DNA from: Duganella sp. BJB476
Lineage (GTDB): Bacteria > Pseudomonadota > Gammaproteobacteria > Burkholderiales > Burkholderiaceae_D
Length of the DNA: 64,000 nucleotides
Direction: 5' to 3'
NCBI RefSeq assembly: GCF_003416895.1
Contig: NZ_QVIO01000003.1
Coordinates: 186,001 to 250,000, forward strand
Part shown: piece by piece, positions 46,501 to 55,593 of the stretch
How positions within the stretch are numbered: the stretch's first letter is position 1
How the letters are laid out: each line of letters opens with the position of its first letter
Notes under the pieces: model-generated
The model's database searches: none
What the model saw: the letters and a program-made list of their open reading frames with translations, nothing else
Told to the model about the DNA's origin: nothing
Position numbers and translations under genes: made by a program

Positions 46501-48597
46501 ATGAAAACAAATCTGGTGATGTTGGCTGCGTTGACGGCAGCGGGTCTGGTTGGATGCGGCGGCGATTACACGCCACCACCGGCGATCGCGGAAGGCACGA
46601 CCGTCACGCTGGCGCTGATGGAAACCACCGACATCCATGCCAATGTGATGAGCTACAACTACTACTCACTGGCGGAAGACACCAGCCTGGGCCTGGAACG
46701 CACCTCGACCCTGGTCAGCGCGGCGCGCGCGGAAAACCCGAACAACCTGCTGCTGGACGACGGCGACGTGATCCAGGGCACCCTGCTGGGCGATATGCAA
46801 GCCGTCACCAAGCCGATCGCCTGCACCGACACCATGGCCGTGCACAAAGTCATGAACGCCATGAAGTACGACGGCGGCGGCTTCGGCAACCACGAATTCA
46901 ACTACGGCCTGCCGCTGCTGAGCCAGATCACCAATACCGACTTCGGCATTCCAGGCGTGAGCAAGCCGGCCGGCACCTGCGGCGCCCCGGCCTTCCCGCT
47001 GGTGCTGACCAACGTCACCGGCGTGGCCAGCAACAAGCCGATCGTGCAGCCGTACACGCTGCTGCCGCGCACCTTCACCGCCACCAAGCTGGACGGCAGC
47101 AAGGTGGACGTCAAGCTCAACATCGGCATCATGAGCTTCGTGCCGCCGCAGATCCTGGACTGGGACCAGAAGAACCTGGCTGGCAAGGTTGCCGTGACCG
47201 GCGTGCAGGAAGCGGCCAAGCAGTACGTGCCTGAGATGCGCAGCAAGGGCGCCGACCTGGTGGTGGCGCTGTCGCATGGCGGCCTGGACCCAAGCGCCTA
47301 CAGCCCGAAAATGGAAAACGGCAGCTATCACCTGACCAGCACCGGCATCGACGCGCTGCTGATCGGCCACTCGCACCTGATCTTCCCGAAAGGCAAAGAG
47401 ACCGGCGCCGCCGCGCTGGATCCATCGTTCGCCGCCTTCCCGGCCAGCGCCAAGATCGACGCCGTCAACGGCTTCGTCAACGGCGTGCCGACCGTGATGG
47501 CGCAAAGCTGGGGCCGCCGTCTGGGCATCATCAAGATGACGCTGGTCTTCACCGGCGGCAAGTGGGTGGTGCAGCAGGATAAGACCAGCGTGGAATCGCG
47601 CGGCTTCAAGTACACCGACGGCGTCACCAACGTCAAGGCCGATCCAGCCATCGCGCCGATCGTCGCCACCGAGCACGCCGCCACCATCGCCTACGCCAAG
47701 CAGCCGCTGGGCGTGACCACCGACTTTGAAATGTCGGCCTACTTCTCGCTGGTCGGCGACGTCAGCGCGATCCAGCTGGTCAACCAGGCGCAGCTGGACT
47801 ACGTGAAGAAATTCATCGCCGCCAGCACCGACGCCACCATCGCCAGCTACAAGAACATTCCGGTGATCTCGTGCAGCGCGCCGTTCAAGGCCGGCCGCAA
47901 CGGTCCTTCCGACTTCACCGACGTCGCGCCGGGCGCCAGCGCCGCCGCGCCGATCGGCCTGCAAGTGCGCAATCCGGGCGACCTCTACCTGTACAGCAAC
48001 AACAACCTGCAGGCAGTGAAGATCAAGGGTTCCGACCTGAAGGCCTGGCTGGAAACGGCGGCCAAGCAGTTCGGCCAGATCGATCCAACCAAGACCACCG
48101 AGCAGGACCTGGTGCCGTCGTATGGCACGATCTACAACTACGACGTGTTCTATGCCGAGAACAACGCGCTGACCTACCAGATCGACGTGACCAAGCCGGT
48201 CGGCAGCCGCATCGTCAACCTGACCTACCTGGGCAAGGCCGTGGCCGCCGGTGACGACTTCATCGTCGCCACCAACGACTACCGCGCGGGCGGCGGTGGC
48301 GCCGTGCCTGGCATCGACGGCAGCAAGACCATCATCAAGTCGCCGGACGCCAACCAGACCGTGGTCAGCAACTACCTGACGGCGCAAGGCGCGGCCAGCG
48401 GCAAGGTCACGCTGGCCGGCAATGGCAGCGCGCGCAGCTGGAGCTTCGTCAAGGTGGCGACCGCCGGTCCGGTGATCCTGCGTTCGGCGCCTGGCCACCT
48501 GGCATTGGCGAAGAGCAGCGGCATCACCGCCGTGACGGCCGAAGGCGCGCAGGATGCCAGCGGCTTCGCCAAGTACTCGGTGGATCTGAGCAAGTAA
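46501..48597 (+). CDS. cpdB: 2',3'-cyclic-nucleotide 2'-phosphodiesterase/3'-nucleotidase (CpdB-like lipoprotein)
   Basis: A 698-residue periplasmic enzyme of the 5'-nucleotidase/CpdB family. The N-terminus carries lipobox LVGC, and the metallophosphatase domain shows METTDIHAN, DDGDVIQG, GNHEFNYG and GHSH. The C-terminal nucleotide-binding domain follows from about 410. It would release phosphate and nucleosides from extracellular nucleic acid. The upstream Pho-box-like site supports a scavenging role. Confidence 0.92.
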   Translation: MKTNLVMLAALTAAGLVGCGGDYTPPPAIAEGTTVTLALMETTDIHANVMSYNYYSLAEDTSLGLERTSTLVSAARAENPNNLLLDDGDVIQGTLLGDMQAVTKPIACTDTMAVHKVMNAMKYDGGGFGNHEFNYGLPLLSQITNTDFGIPGVSKPAGTCGAPAFPLVLTNVTGVASNKPIVQPYTLLPRTFTATKLDGSKVDVKLNIGIMSFVPPQILDWDQKNLAGKVAVTGVQEAAKQYVPEMRSKGADLVVALSHGGLDPSAYSPKMENGSYHLTSTGIDALLIGHSHLIFPKGKETGAAALDPSFAAFPASAKIDAVNGFVNGVPTVMAQSWGRRLGIIKMTLVFTGGKWVVQQDKTSVESRGFKYTDGVTNVKADPAIAPIVATEHAATIAYAKQPLGVTTDFEMSAYFSLVGDVSAIQLVNQAQLDYVKKFIAASTDATIASYKNIPVISCSAPFKAGRNGPSDFTDVAPGASAAAPIGLQVRNPGDLYLYSNNNLQAVKIKGSDLKAWLETAAKQFGQIDPTKTTEQDLVPSYGTIYNYDVFYAENNALTYQIDVTKPVGSRIVNLTYLGKAVAAGDDFIVATNDYRAGGGGAVPGIDGSKTIIKSPDANQTVVSNYLTAQGAASGKVTLAGNGSARSWSFVKVATAGPVILRSAPGHLALAKSSGITAVTAEGAQDASGFAKYSVDLSK

Positions 48598-48611
48598 TTC
48601 GAGCGGGGTGT

Positions 48612-48636
48612 GCGGGGCCGGTGACGCCGGCTCCGC
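48612..48636 (+). terminator. hairpin after cpdB, possible terminator
   Basis: Arms GCGGGGCCGG and CCGGCTCCGC (one G-T pair) with a TGACG loop, followed by a weak TTAT. It lies 15 bases past the stop. Confidence 0.45.
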
Positions 48637-48655
48637 TTATCGTGAGGTTCTGATC

Positions 48656-49399
48656 ATGCAAGTTAAAAATTATCCCGGCGTGGCGTTGATTAGTCTGTTG
48701 ATCGGCGTATTTCTGTTCGGCTGCCAGCTGCAACAGGAAAAGCCGAACTCGGCGCAAATCGAGACGGTGGGCATGAAAGCCATGCAGCAGGCTGACGCCA
48801 GCGCCGAGCGCAAGCTGATGTCGTGGTCGGCGCAGAATATGCCGGTGGCGCAGCGCGAGCTGGCGTTGCTGTATCAAACCCGCCCTGAGCAACGGGCGGA
48901 ATCGCTGAAGCTGTTCGAGCAAGCCGCGCGCGGCGGCGACGTCGATGCCGCCTACCAGCTGGGCGAGATGTTGCGCGTGGGCGTGGCCGGCGTGCCAGCT
49001 GCGCCGGCTGCAGCAGCGCCGTGGTACGCCATGGCGGCCAGACAGAATCACGCGCGGGCGGCGCTGATGCTGGGCATGCTCTACAAAAACGGCGACGGCG
49101 TCGCGCGCGACGATGTGCAAGCCGCGCACTGGCTGAACATCGCCAGCGGGCTGGGCAATCCACACGCGATGTTCCTGCTCTCCTACATCTATCGCGAAGG
49201 CCGCGGCGTCGCGCCGGACAGCGCCCAGGCCCGCCACCTGCTGGAAGAAGCCGCCGAGCACGAATACCCACCGGCGATCCAGGAGCTGGCGATGACGGTA
49301 CAACTAGGCGACGCCCTCAGTCCCAAAGACGAACGCCGCGCCGGCTACCTGCTCAAGGAAGCCGCCGAGCACCGCCACAACAACTGGAATCGCTTCTGA
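48656..49399 (+). CDS. Sel1-repeat lipoprotein
   Basis: A 247-residue lipoprotein (lipobox LFGC at residues 19-22) with at least three Sel1-like repeats (AARGGDVDAAYQLGEMLRVG, AARQNHARAALMLGMLYKNGDG, ASGLGNPHAMFLLSYIYREGRG). Such solenoids scaffold protein-protein interactions in the envelope. The ATG at 48656 follows GTGAGG. Confidence 0.86.
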   Translation: MQVKNYPGVALISLLIGVFLFGCQLQQEKPNSAQIETVGMKAMQQADASAERKLMSWSAQNMPVAQRELALLYQTRPEQRAESLKLFEQAARGGDVDAAYQLGEMLRVGVAGVPAAPAAAAPWYAMAARQNHARAALMLGMLYKNGDGVARDDVQAAHWLNIASGLGNPHAMFLLSYIYREGRGVAPDSAQARHLLEEAAEHEYPPAIQELAMTVQLGDALSPKDERRAGYLLKEAAEHRHNNWNRF

Positions 49400-49422
49400 C
49401 GTTTCATTGATCACACCGCAAG

Positions 49423-49464
49423 TCCCACATCCCCGCAGTGCTAGAATTATTTCTCACTGTGGGA
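49423..49464. promoter_or_regulatory. candidate TA operator around a -10 element
   Basis: TCCCACA (49423-49429) and TGTGGGA (49458-49464), with inner CAGTG/CACTG, flank TAGAAT (49442-49447). An inverted repeat around a -10 just before the CopG gene is typical for autoregulation. Confidence 0.45.
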
Positions 49465-49471
49465 GGATGCC

Positions 49472-49756
49472 ATGCCAAAACTCACCATTGAATTGCCAAT
49501 CGCACTTAGTCGGAGTCTCAATGCAATCACAGACAACGATACGATCAAGGCGCAAGATTTTATTCTGGAGTCCATAGCGGAGAGGATAGCCCTGTTGACC
49601 GAAAAAGAAAGAATCCACACAATCGCAGACGCACGGTTCGAAAAATTCCTGAAGAACAAAGAATCCGTTTCCTGGGCAGAAGTCAGCAACTACCTGGCGC
49701 GTCGAGCTGCCGGTGAAACCCCTCCACGGCCAACGCCTAAAAAATTCATCCCCTGA
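49472..49756 (+). CDS. CopG/RHH-type antitoxin
   Basis: A 94-residue protein with an N-terminal beta-strand and helix (MPKLTIELPIALSRSLNAITDN) of the ribbon-helix-helix pattern and a Pro/Lys-rich C-terminal tail. It precedes the ParE-like toxin by 2 bases. GGGAGG precedes the ATG by 5 bases. A/T-rich. Confidence 0.72.
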   Translation: MPKLTIELPIALSRSLNAITDNDTIKAQDFILESIAERIALLTEKERIHTIADARFEKFLKNKESVSWAEVSNYLARRAAGETPPRPTPKKFIP

Positions 49757-49758
49757 TC

Positions 49759-50049
49759 ATGGCGCACCTGGAACTGATGCCCCAGGCGATTGACGATCTT
49801 GATCGTATTCTGGATTTTCTAGTTCAAAACAAGACGCCTAACGCCTCCGCCAGAATTCAGGAAATTCAGCAGTCAATCGATGTTCTGAAATTTACCCCGT
49901 TGATCGGCCATGCCGCCCGCGATGGCAAACGTGAACTACTGGTGGGTAAGCGAAGACATGGCTATGTCGCGATTTACAGGTACTTTGCCGACATCGACAC
50001 GGTGTTTGTGCTTGCAATACAGAGCCAGCGACAACAACGGCAACGTTGA
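49759..50049 (+). CDS. ParE/RelE-family toxin
   Basis: A 96-residue protein with the ParE layout: LELMPQAIDDLDRILDFLVQ, helix pair, GHAARDGKRELLVGKRRHGYVAIYRYFADIDTVFVLAIQSQR. ParE toxins inhibit gyrase; RelE toxins cut mRNA. The IYRYxxxxDTVFVLAI motif favours the ParE group. Directly behind the antitoxin. Confidence 0.83.
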   Translation: MAHLELMPQAIDDLDRILDFLVQNKTPNASARIQEIQQSIDVLKFTPLIGHAARDGKRELLVGKRRHGYVAIYRYFADIDTVFVLAIQSQRQQRQR

Positions 50050-50130
50050 ACAACGCACAGACCGCTATTGGCCGCGCTCCTAGACTGGGTAAGCAGCATC
50101 CCCCAATCATTCGCAACGCAAGGAGCCGAC

Positions 50131-50637
50131 ATGAGAACCACCGCCCGCCCGCAGGACAAAATCCCCAAGCCTATCCCGACCGAGACCGATGTTCAGGATG
50201 CGATCACGCTGCTGACGGAAGACCATGAGCACGTTAAGTCGCTGTTCGAACAGTACGAAGAGTTGGGCGACCGCGCGCATGCCAGCAAACAGAAACTGGC
50301 GCTGCAGATCTGCACAGAACTGACCAAGCACGCCACGGCCGAAGAGGAAATCTTCTACCCCGCCGTGCGCGCCGCCACCAAGGATGACGACATGCTCGAC
50401 GAGGCCGTCGTCGAGCACGCCTCGGCCAAGGACCTGATCGCACAGATCATTGCGATGGAATCCACCGACGATCTGTACGATGCCAAGGTCAAGGTGCTGT
50501 CCGAGCTGATCGACCACCACGTCCAGGAAGAAGAGACCGAGATGTTCCCCAAGGCCCGCAAGGCCAAGCTCGACCTCGACGCGCTGGGCGCCGAGATCGC
50601 CGCACGCAAGGAGCAAGTCGAACTGCCGCCGCACTAA
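50131..50637 (+). CDS. hemerythrin HHE domain protein
   Basis: A 168-residue protein with four-helix-bundle iron ligands in HEH, HATAEEE, EHASAKD and HHVQEEE. These proteins bind non-haem iron and act in oxygen, NO or oxidative-stress handling. AAGGAG lies 6 bases before the ATG at 50131. Confidence 0.9.
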   Translation: MRTTARPQDKIPKPIPTETDVQDAITLLTEDHEHVKSLFEQYEELGDRAHASKQKLALQICTELTKHATAEEEIFYPAVRAATKDDDMLDEAVVEHASAKDLIAQIIAMESTDDLYDAKVKVLSELIDHHVQEEETEMFPKARKAKLDLDALGAEIAARKEQVELPPH

Positions 50638-50659
50638 GCCTGGTTCAGCGCGACATCCT

Positions 50660-51808
50660 TCACTTCACCGCCAGCCGCTCCATCTCCCGCTGCATATTGT
50701 CTATGGCGCGCTCGTTGTACTGGTCGGCAAAGTAGTCGTTGCCGAACAGCTGGCCGGCGTCGGCCTTGCGGCACAGATGGGCCAGCGCACCGCCGCGCTG
50801 TTCGCGATACTTGGCGTCCGGCAGGTGGATGTACTCCTGGCGGATGGCGCGCGCATAGTTCTGGTAGACCTCGTCGTCCTGCCCGAGGATGGCCAGGTCG
50901 ACGCTGAGCAGCGTGTCCTTCAGGCGATGGCTGATCGAGGCTTCCTGGAAATGGTCGGTGGCGCGTATCAGTTCGGCCGCGTCGCCCATCTCCTGCCCCA
51001 GGTGGCTACCCAGCCAGAGCTGGGCGCTGGCTTCCTCGTTGGTCAGCGCGCCCGGCTCGCCGCTGTGGCCGTACTCAGCGTCATGGAACCAGAAGGCTTG
51101 CTTGACGATGTCGACGTCGGCCGGATCGGGACGGGTGTTGGCGGCCCACACGCGGATCTCGCACAGGCCGTGCACCAGGTGGTCGAGGTTGTGATAGTGG
51201 CGCGCCGGGCCGCCGTAGGCCGTGGCCCCGGTCAGCTGCACGAACCACTGGTCGGCGTGGGCGATGGCGGTGGCGTCGCGGTGCTCGTAGTCCCACAAGG
51301 TTTCCCATTCCTTGCGCAGCCAGCTCAGCACCCAGGCGTGGTAGGCCGGACCGGGCACGAACTTCTTCATGATCCAGTTCCAGCCGATCGGCCCTTCCAG
51401 CGCCTTGACGAAGCTGGAGCTGACCGAACCGAGGTCGCGCGGCGGCATGACGAAGATGGTCTTGGCGCCCTGTAGCACGTCGACGTTGGTTTGCTGGATC
51501 AGGTTTTCGTAGTCGAAATCGGCGGTGGTGCGGATGCCGCGTATCAGGCAGTGCACGCCCTGCTTCTTGGCGGCGCGCGCCGTGTAGTCGCCCTTGACGA
51601 TGACCACCTGCACATTGTCCCAGCCCTGCTCGGCGCAGCTGAGGGCGATGATGCTCTTGCGCTCCTCGGCCGAGAACTTGGGCTTCTTGGCCGGATTTTC
51701 AGACAGGAAGACCACCACCTCGTCCGCCAGCGAACGGGCTTCGTTCATCACCCACATGTGACCGTTGGTGATCGGGTCCAGGGTGCCCGAAAAGCCGATT
51801 TTCTTCAT
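50660..51808 (-). CDS. CoaD-like nucleotidyltransferase fused to an HD-superfamily phosphohydrolase
   Basis: A 382-residue protein. Residues about 1-160 match phosphopantetheine adenylyltransferase (CoaD): GTLDPITNGH with the TNGH motif, LIRGIRTTADFDYE and SVSSSFVKAL. Residues about 165-380 match the COG4339 HD-type hydrolase: RHYHNLDHL, FWFHDAEYG, HFQEASISHRL. Free-standing CoaD is about 160 residues, so this is a fusion. Whether it supplies CoaD activity or a new nucleotide-cleaving one is unknown. It is followed by a two-component system on the same strand with 33 bases between. Confidence 0.85.
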   Translation of the reverse strand: MKKIGFSGTLDPITNGHMWVMNEARSLADEVVVFLSENPAKKPKFSAEERKSIIALSCAEQGWDNVQVVIVKGDYTARAAKKQGVHCLIRGIRTTADFDYENLIQQTNVDVLQGAKTIFVMPPRDLGSVSSSFVKALEGPIGWNWIMKKFVPGPAYHAWVLSWLRKEWETLWDYEHRDATAIAHADQWFVQLTGATAYGGPARHYHNLDHLVHGLCEIRVWAANTRPDPADVDIVKQAFWFHDAEYGHSGEPGALTNEEASAQLWLGSHLGQEMGDAAELIRATDHFQEASISHRLKDTLLSVDLAILGQDDEVYQNYARAIRQEYIHLPDAKYREQRGGALAHLCRKADAGQLFGNDYFADQYNERAIDNMQREMERLAVK

Positions 51809-51840
51809 ACGCCACTCCAACGCCATGTCAAAGTAGCATT

Positions 51841-53229
51841 TTAGACTGGAGCGGCCCTTGCAGTCTCAGGAAAATCGAGTTTGATCAGCAACCCGCCCAG
51901 GCGCTCGGACTCGCCCAGCGTCAGCGCGGCGCCGTGGCGTTCGGCGATCGACTTGATGATCGCCAGCCCCAGCCCGCTGCCGCCGGCCTGGCTGCCCGGC
52001 ACGCGGTAGAAGCGGCCGAACACCCGCTCGCGCTCTTCCAGCGGGATGCCGGGACCGGAATCCTCGACCGTGAGGACGACCCGCCCCGGCGCGGCTTTTG
52101 TGGCGCCGGCGCTACGGCGCAGGTCGATATCGACGGTGCCGCCGGCCGGCGTGTACTTGGTGGCGTTGTCGATCAGGTTGCGCAGCAGGATGATCAGCGC
52201 ATCGGGCTGGCCGTCCACCGAGGCCTCGTCCGCGTGTTCCAGGCCGAGGTCGATCTGGCGCGCCTGCGCCAGCCCGGCCATGTCGCCCAGCGAGCGCTTG
52301 ACCAGCTCGGTGAGGTTGACCGGTTCCAGCTTGACGTCGTTGACCGAGCCTTCCTGCCGCGCCAACACCAGCAACTGTTCCACCAGCCGCGTGGCGCGTT
52401 CGATGCCGGCCGTGACGCGGCCGATGGCGACGCTGCGCGCGGCCTCGTCCTGCGCGCGTTCCAGGCTCAGCACCTGCAACTTGAGCGCGGCCAGCGGCGA
52501 GCGCAGTTCGTGCGCGGCGTCGGCGACGAAGTGCTGCTGGGCGTCGAAGGCGGTGCGCACACGGCCGAACAGCAGGTTCAGCTCGTGCACCAGGGGCAAC
52601 ACTTCATCGGGCAAATCGTTTTCGGAGACCGGCGACAGATCGTCCGCCTGGCGCGCCGCCACCTGCCGCTTGACGCGCGACACCGGCGCCAGCGAACCGC
52701 TGACCACCCACCACACCACCAGCATCAGCACCGGCGCCATGACGGCGATCGGGCCGACCGTGCGCAGCGCCAGCGTGCCGGCCATGCGCTGGCGCACGGC
52801 CATGTCCTGCGCCACCTGCACGGTCTGGTTGCTGGTCTGTACCGAGAAGATGCGGTAGGTGGTGTTGTTGGCCTTGACGTTGGAGAAGCCCAGCACCGCC
52901 CGCTGCGGCAGCGCCGCGCGCGACAGCGAACGGAACACTTGCGCGCCGTCCGGCGTCCACACCTGCACCACCAGGTCGTCATTCTCGGGATCGGCCGCCG
53001 TGTCGGCGGCCTTGTTGGTCAGCGTGGCGCTGGAACGCAGCGACATCGCCATCTGCTGCATGTGATAGTCGAAGATCTGGTCGGCGTCGCTGAGCGCGCT
53101 GCGGTAGGCGATCATTGCCTGCGCGATGGCCGCCATGGTGATGGCGGCCAGCAGGAACCACAACAAGCGCCCGCGCAGCGAGTGCGTTACCACGGGCACC
53201 CGCGGCATCGACGGCATCTTCACCTTCAT
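51841..53229 (-). CDS. QseC-like sensor histidine kinase
   Basis: A 462-residue inner-membrane kinase. Two transmembrane segments are at about 21-41 and 160-178, with a periplasmic domain between them. HisKA has H240 in AAHELRSPL. HATPase_c shows LIDNATKYT, DSGPGI and GSGLGLAI. The start overlaps the regulator stop by 4 bases. Confidence 0.93.
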   Translation of the reverse strand: MKVKMPSMPRVPVVTHSLRGRLLWFLLAAITMAAIAQAMIAYRSALSDADQIFDYHMQQMAMSLRSSATLTNKAADTAADPENDDLVVQVWTPDGAQVFRSLSRAALPQRAVLGFSNVKANNTTYRIFSVQTSNQTVQVAQDMAVRQRMAGTLALRTVGPIAVMAPVLMLVVWWVVSGSLAPVSRVKRQVAARQADDLSPVSENDLPDEVLPLVHELNLLFGRVRTAFDAQQHFVADAAHELRSPLAALKLQVLSLERAQDEAARSVAIGRVTAGIERATRLVEQLLVLARQEGSVNDVKLEPVNLTELVKRSLGDMAGLAQARQIDLGLEHADEASVDGQPDALIILLRNLIDNATKYTPAGGTVDIDLRRSAGATKAAPGRVVLTVEDSGPGIPLEERERVFGRFYRVPGSQAGGSGLGLAIIKSIAERHGAALTLGESERLGGLLIKLDFPETARAAPV

Positions 53230-53885
53230 AATTTCGGTACCATGTATCCTAGGCCGCGCACGTTTTGGATCAGTTCCGCACCGAGCTTCTTGCGCAGGCC
53301 GTGGATGTAGACTTCGACCGCGTTGCTGTTGACTTCATCCTTCCAGCTGTACAGCTTTTCTTCCAGCTGGTGCCGCGACAGCACGATGCCGGGCCGCGCG
53401 ATCAGCGCCTCCAGCACCGCCCATTCGCGCGCCGACAGGCTGACTGCCTTGCCGTCGGCCAGCACTTCACGGGTTTGCGGATTGACACTGACGCCGCCAT
53501 GTTCGAAGATCGGCTCGGCGCGGCCGGCCGAACGGCGCAGCAAGGCGCGGATGCGCGCCAGCAGTTCGTCGAGGTCGTAGGGTTTGAGCACGTAATCGTC
53601 GGCGCCGGCGTCGAGGCCGGCGATGCGCTGTTCCTTGGCGTCGCGCGCGGTGGCCACCAGCACCGGGGTCAGTTCCTTGCGCGCGCGCATCGAACGCAGC
53701 ACTTCAAGGCCGTCCTTGCGCGGCAGGCCCAGGTCCAGCAGCACCAGATCGTAGGTCTGGGTTTGCAGCGCGGTGTCGGCCATCGCGCCATCCTTGACCC
53801 AGTCGACCGCGTAGTGCTCGGCCCTCAGCAGGTCGAGCACCACCTCGCCGATCATCGTATCGTCTTCCACCAGCAGAAGTCGCAT
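53226..53885 (-). CDS. QseB-like OmpR-family response regulator
   Basis: A 219-residue regulator. Receiver: ED/D at 7-9, D51 (LLDLGLPRKDG), Lys in VLKPYDL. DNA-binding winged helix at the C-terminus (LSAREWAVLEALIA, EVYIHGLRKKLG, VRGLGYM). It is 43 bases behind the Deg protease gene. Because it lies between degQ and the kinase, the system may sense envelope stress. Confidence 0.93.
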   Translation of the reverse strand: MRLLLVEDDTMIGEVVLDLLRAEHYAVDWVKDGAMADTALQTQTYDLVLLDLGLPRKDGLEVLRSMRARKELTPVLVATARDAKEQRIAGLDAGADDYVLKPYDLDELLARIRALLRRSAGRAEPIFEHGGVSVNPQTREVLADGKAVSLSAREWAVLEALIARPGIVLSRHQLEEKLYSWKDEVNSNAVEVYIHGLRKKLGAELIQNVRGLGYMVPKL

Positions 53886-53928
53886 ATTGTTTCCTTTCTA
53901 TTTTTGTGTTGCGTTCTGCCGATCCGAC

Positions 53929-55437
53929 TTATCCGAGTCGCACCGGTATGAAGATTTTATCGTCGCCGCGCTGTATCAGCAATGCCACCGACTTGCCGGA
54001 CTTGCCAACCACCTCGCGCACCTGGTCGATCGAGTTGACCGGACGGCCGTTCACCGACAGCAGCACATCGCCCGGCTGCACGCCGGCATCGGCCGCAGCG
54101 CCGCGCGCATCCTCGATCAGCAGGCCGTTGGCGATGCCGGACTGGCGCTTCTCCATGCTTTCCAGCGGACGCAGCGACAAGCCCAGCTTCAGCTTGGCGC
54201 TGGCCTGGTCGGTGCGTTCCCCCTCGGCCGCGGCAACCTTGTCGTTGGCGTTGCCCAGCGTGGCGCTCAATTGTACCGGCTTGCCCTGGCGCCAGACTTC
54301 CATCGTCACTTTATCACCTGGCGTGGCCAGGCCGACGATGGCCGGCAAATCGCCCGAGCTGATGATCTTGGCGCCGTTGAGGGTGCGGATCACGTCGCCC
54401 GCCTTCAGGCCGGCCTTGTCGCCAGGGCCGCCCTTCTCGACGTTGGACACCAGCGCGCCTTCCGGCGTGGCCAGGTTGAAGGAATCGGCGAAGCCCTGGT
54501 TGATCTCCTGCACCGTCACGCCCAGCTTGGCGTGGGTGACCTTGCCGGTCGAGACGATCTGGTCCTTGATCTTGCCGGCGACATCGATCGGAATCGCGAA
54601 CGACAGGCCCTGGTAGCCGCCGGTCTGGCTGTAGATCTGCGAGTTGATGCCGACCACTTCGCCGCGCGTGTTGAACAGCGGGCCGCCCGAGTTGCCGGGG
54701 TTGACGGCGACGTCGGTCTGGATGAAGGGCACGTTCCCGTCCGGCAGCGAACGGCCCTTGGCGCTGACCACGCCGGCGGTGACGGTGTTGTCGAGGCCGT
54801 ATGGCGAACCGATCGCCAGCACCCATTCGCCCACTTTCAGGTCGTTGCCCTTGGCCAGCGGCACCACCGGCAGATTCTTGGCGTCGATCTTCAGCACGGC
54901 GACGTCGCTTTTGGGATCGGAGCCCAGCACCTTGGCGCGGAACTCGCGACGGTCGGTCAGCTTGACCACCACTTCGCTGGCGTCGCGCACCACGTGGGCG
55001 TTGGTCAGGATGATGCCGTCGGCGCTGATGATGAAGCCGGAGCCCAGGCCGTGGGTCGGCACGCTGCGCTGGCCGCCACGCTGCTGCGGGCCCTGGAAGC
55101 GGCGGAAGAATTCGTAGAACGGATCGTCGGCGAAGGGATCGCCACGGCCGGCCTGTTCGGCGCCGTCGTAGGAGGTCTTGGTACTGCCGGTGACGCTGAT
55201 GTTGACCACCGCCGGGCCGTTGTGGGCGGCGATGACGCTGAAGTCGGGCAGCGTCATCAGCGGCGCAGGGACGGCGGCCGGCGCGGCGGCCTGGGCCGGT
55301 GCTGCGGCTTGCAGGGCAACTGCGGCGGGGGCGGCGGCAACGGCATTGCCTTGTTTGACGGCGACGGCGCCGCCGACGCCTATCACGCCCAGCACTGCCA
55401 CGGCGAGGGCTGCACGTTTGAGAGTAGATTCGGACAT
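53929..55437 (-). CDS. Do/Deg family periplasmic serine protease (DegP/DegQ)
   Basis: A 502-residue protease with a signal/anchor (about 9-27) and an Ala/Pro-rich linker. Trypsin-like domain has triad H148 (LTNAHVV), D178 (SDVAVLKI) and S250 (NPGNSGGP), then two PDZ domains. It degrades misfolded envelope proteins. The ATG at 55437 follows GGAG. DegQ/MucD-type rather than DegP is likely by length, but the distinction is uncertain, so no symbol is given. Confidence 0.94.
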   Translation of the reverse strand: MSESTLKRAALAVAVLGVIGVGGAVAVKQGNAVAAAPAAVALQAAAPAQAAAPAAVPAPLMTLPDFSVIAAHNGPAVVNISVTGSTKTSYDGAEQAGRGDPFADDPFYEFFRRFQGPQQRGGQRSVPTHGLGSGFIISADGIILTNAHVVRDASEVVVKLTDRREFRAKVLGSDPKSDVAVLKIDAKNLPVVPLAKGNDLKVGEWVLAIGSPYGLDNTVTAGVVSAKGRSLPDGNVPFIQTDVAVNPGNSGGPLFNTRGEVVGINSQIYSQTGGYQGLSFAIPIDVAGKIKDQIVSTGKVTHAKLGVTVQEINQGFADSFNLATPEGALVSNVEKGGPGDKAGLKAGDVIRTLNGAKIISSGDLPAIVGLATPGDKVTMEVWRQGKPVQLSATLGNANDKVAAAEGERTDQASAKLKLGLSLRPLESMEKRQSGIANGLLIEDARGAAADAGVQPGDVLLSVNGRPVNSIDQVREVVGKSGKSVALLIQRGDDKIFIPVRLG

Positions 55438-55543
55438 AGCTGCACTCCTGAATTGACTGAGGTTTGTAGATGTATCCAATATGAGGGTAAAAACTTAGAC
55501 CCGTCTTAACTATACAATTGCTTACAACCAACGCTGGTTTACG

Positions 55544-55570
55544 CAAAACTGGCCGGATATACCGGCCAGT
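55544..55570 (-). terminator. Rho-independent terminator after hsp20
   Basis: Arms ACTGGCCGG (55548-55556) and CCGGCCAGT (55562-55570) around ATATA; the minus-strand copy ends in TTTT. It separates hsp20 from the Deg protease gene. Confidence 0.82.
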
Positions 55571-55593
55571 CGGGACTACTCAGCTACGATGGA

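Noticed and set aside
46274..46504. 76-codon plus-strand open frame before cpdB
   Set aside because: No ribosome-binding site, no recognisable fold, and it runs through the candidate Pho box and promoter into the cpdB start.
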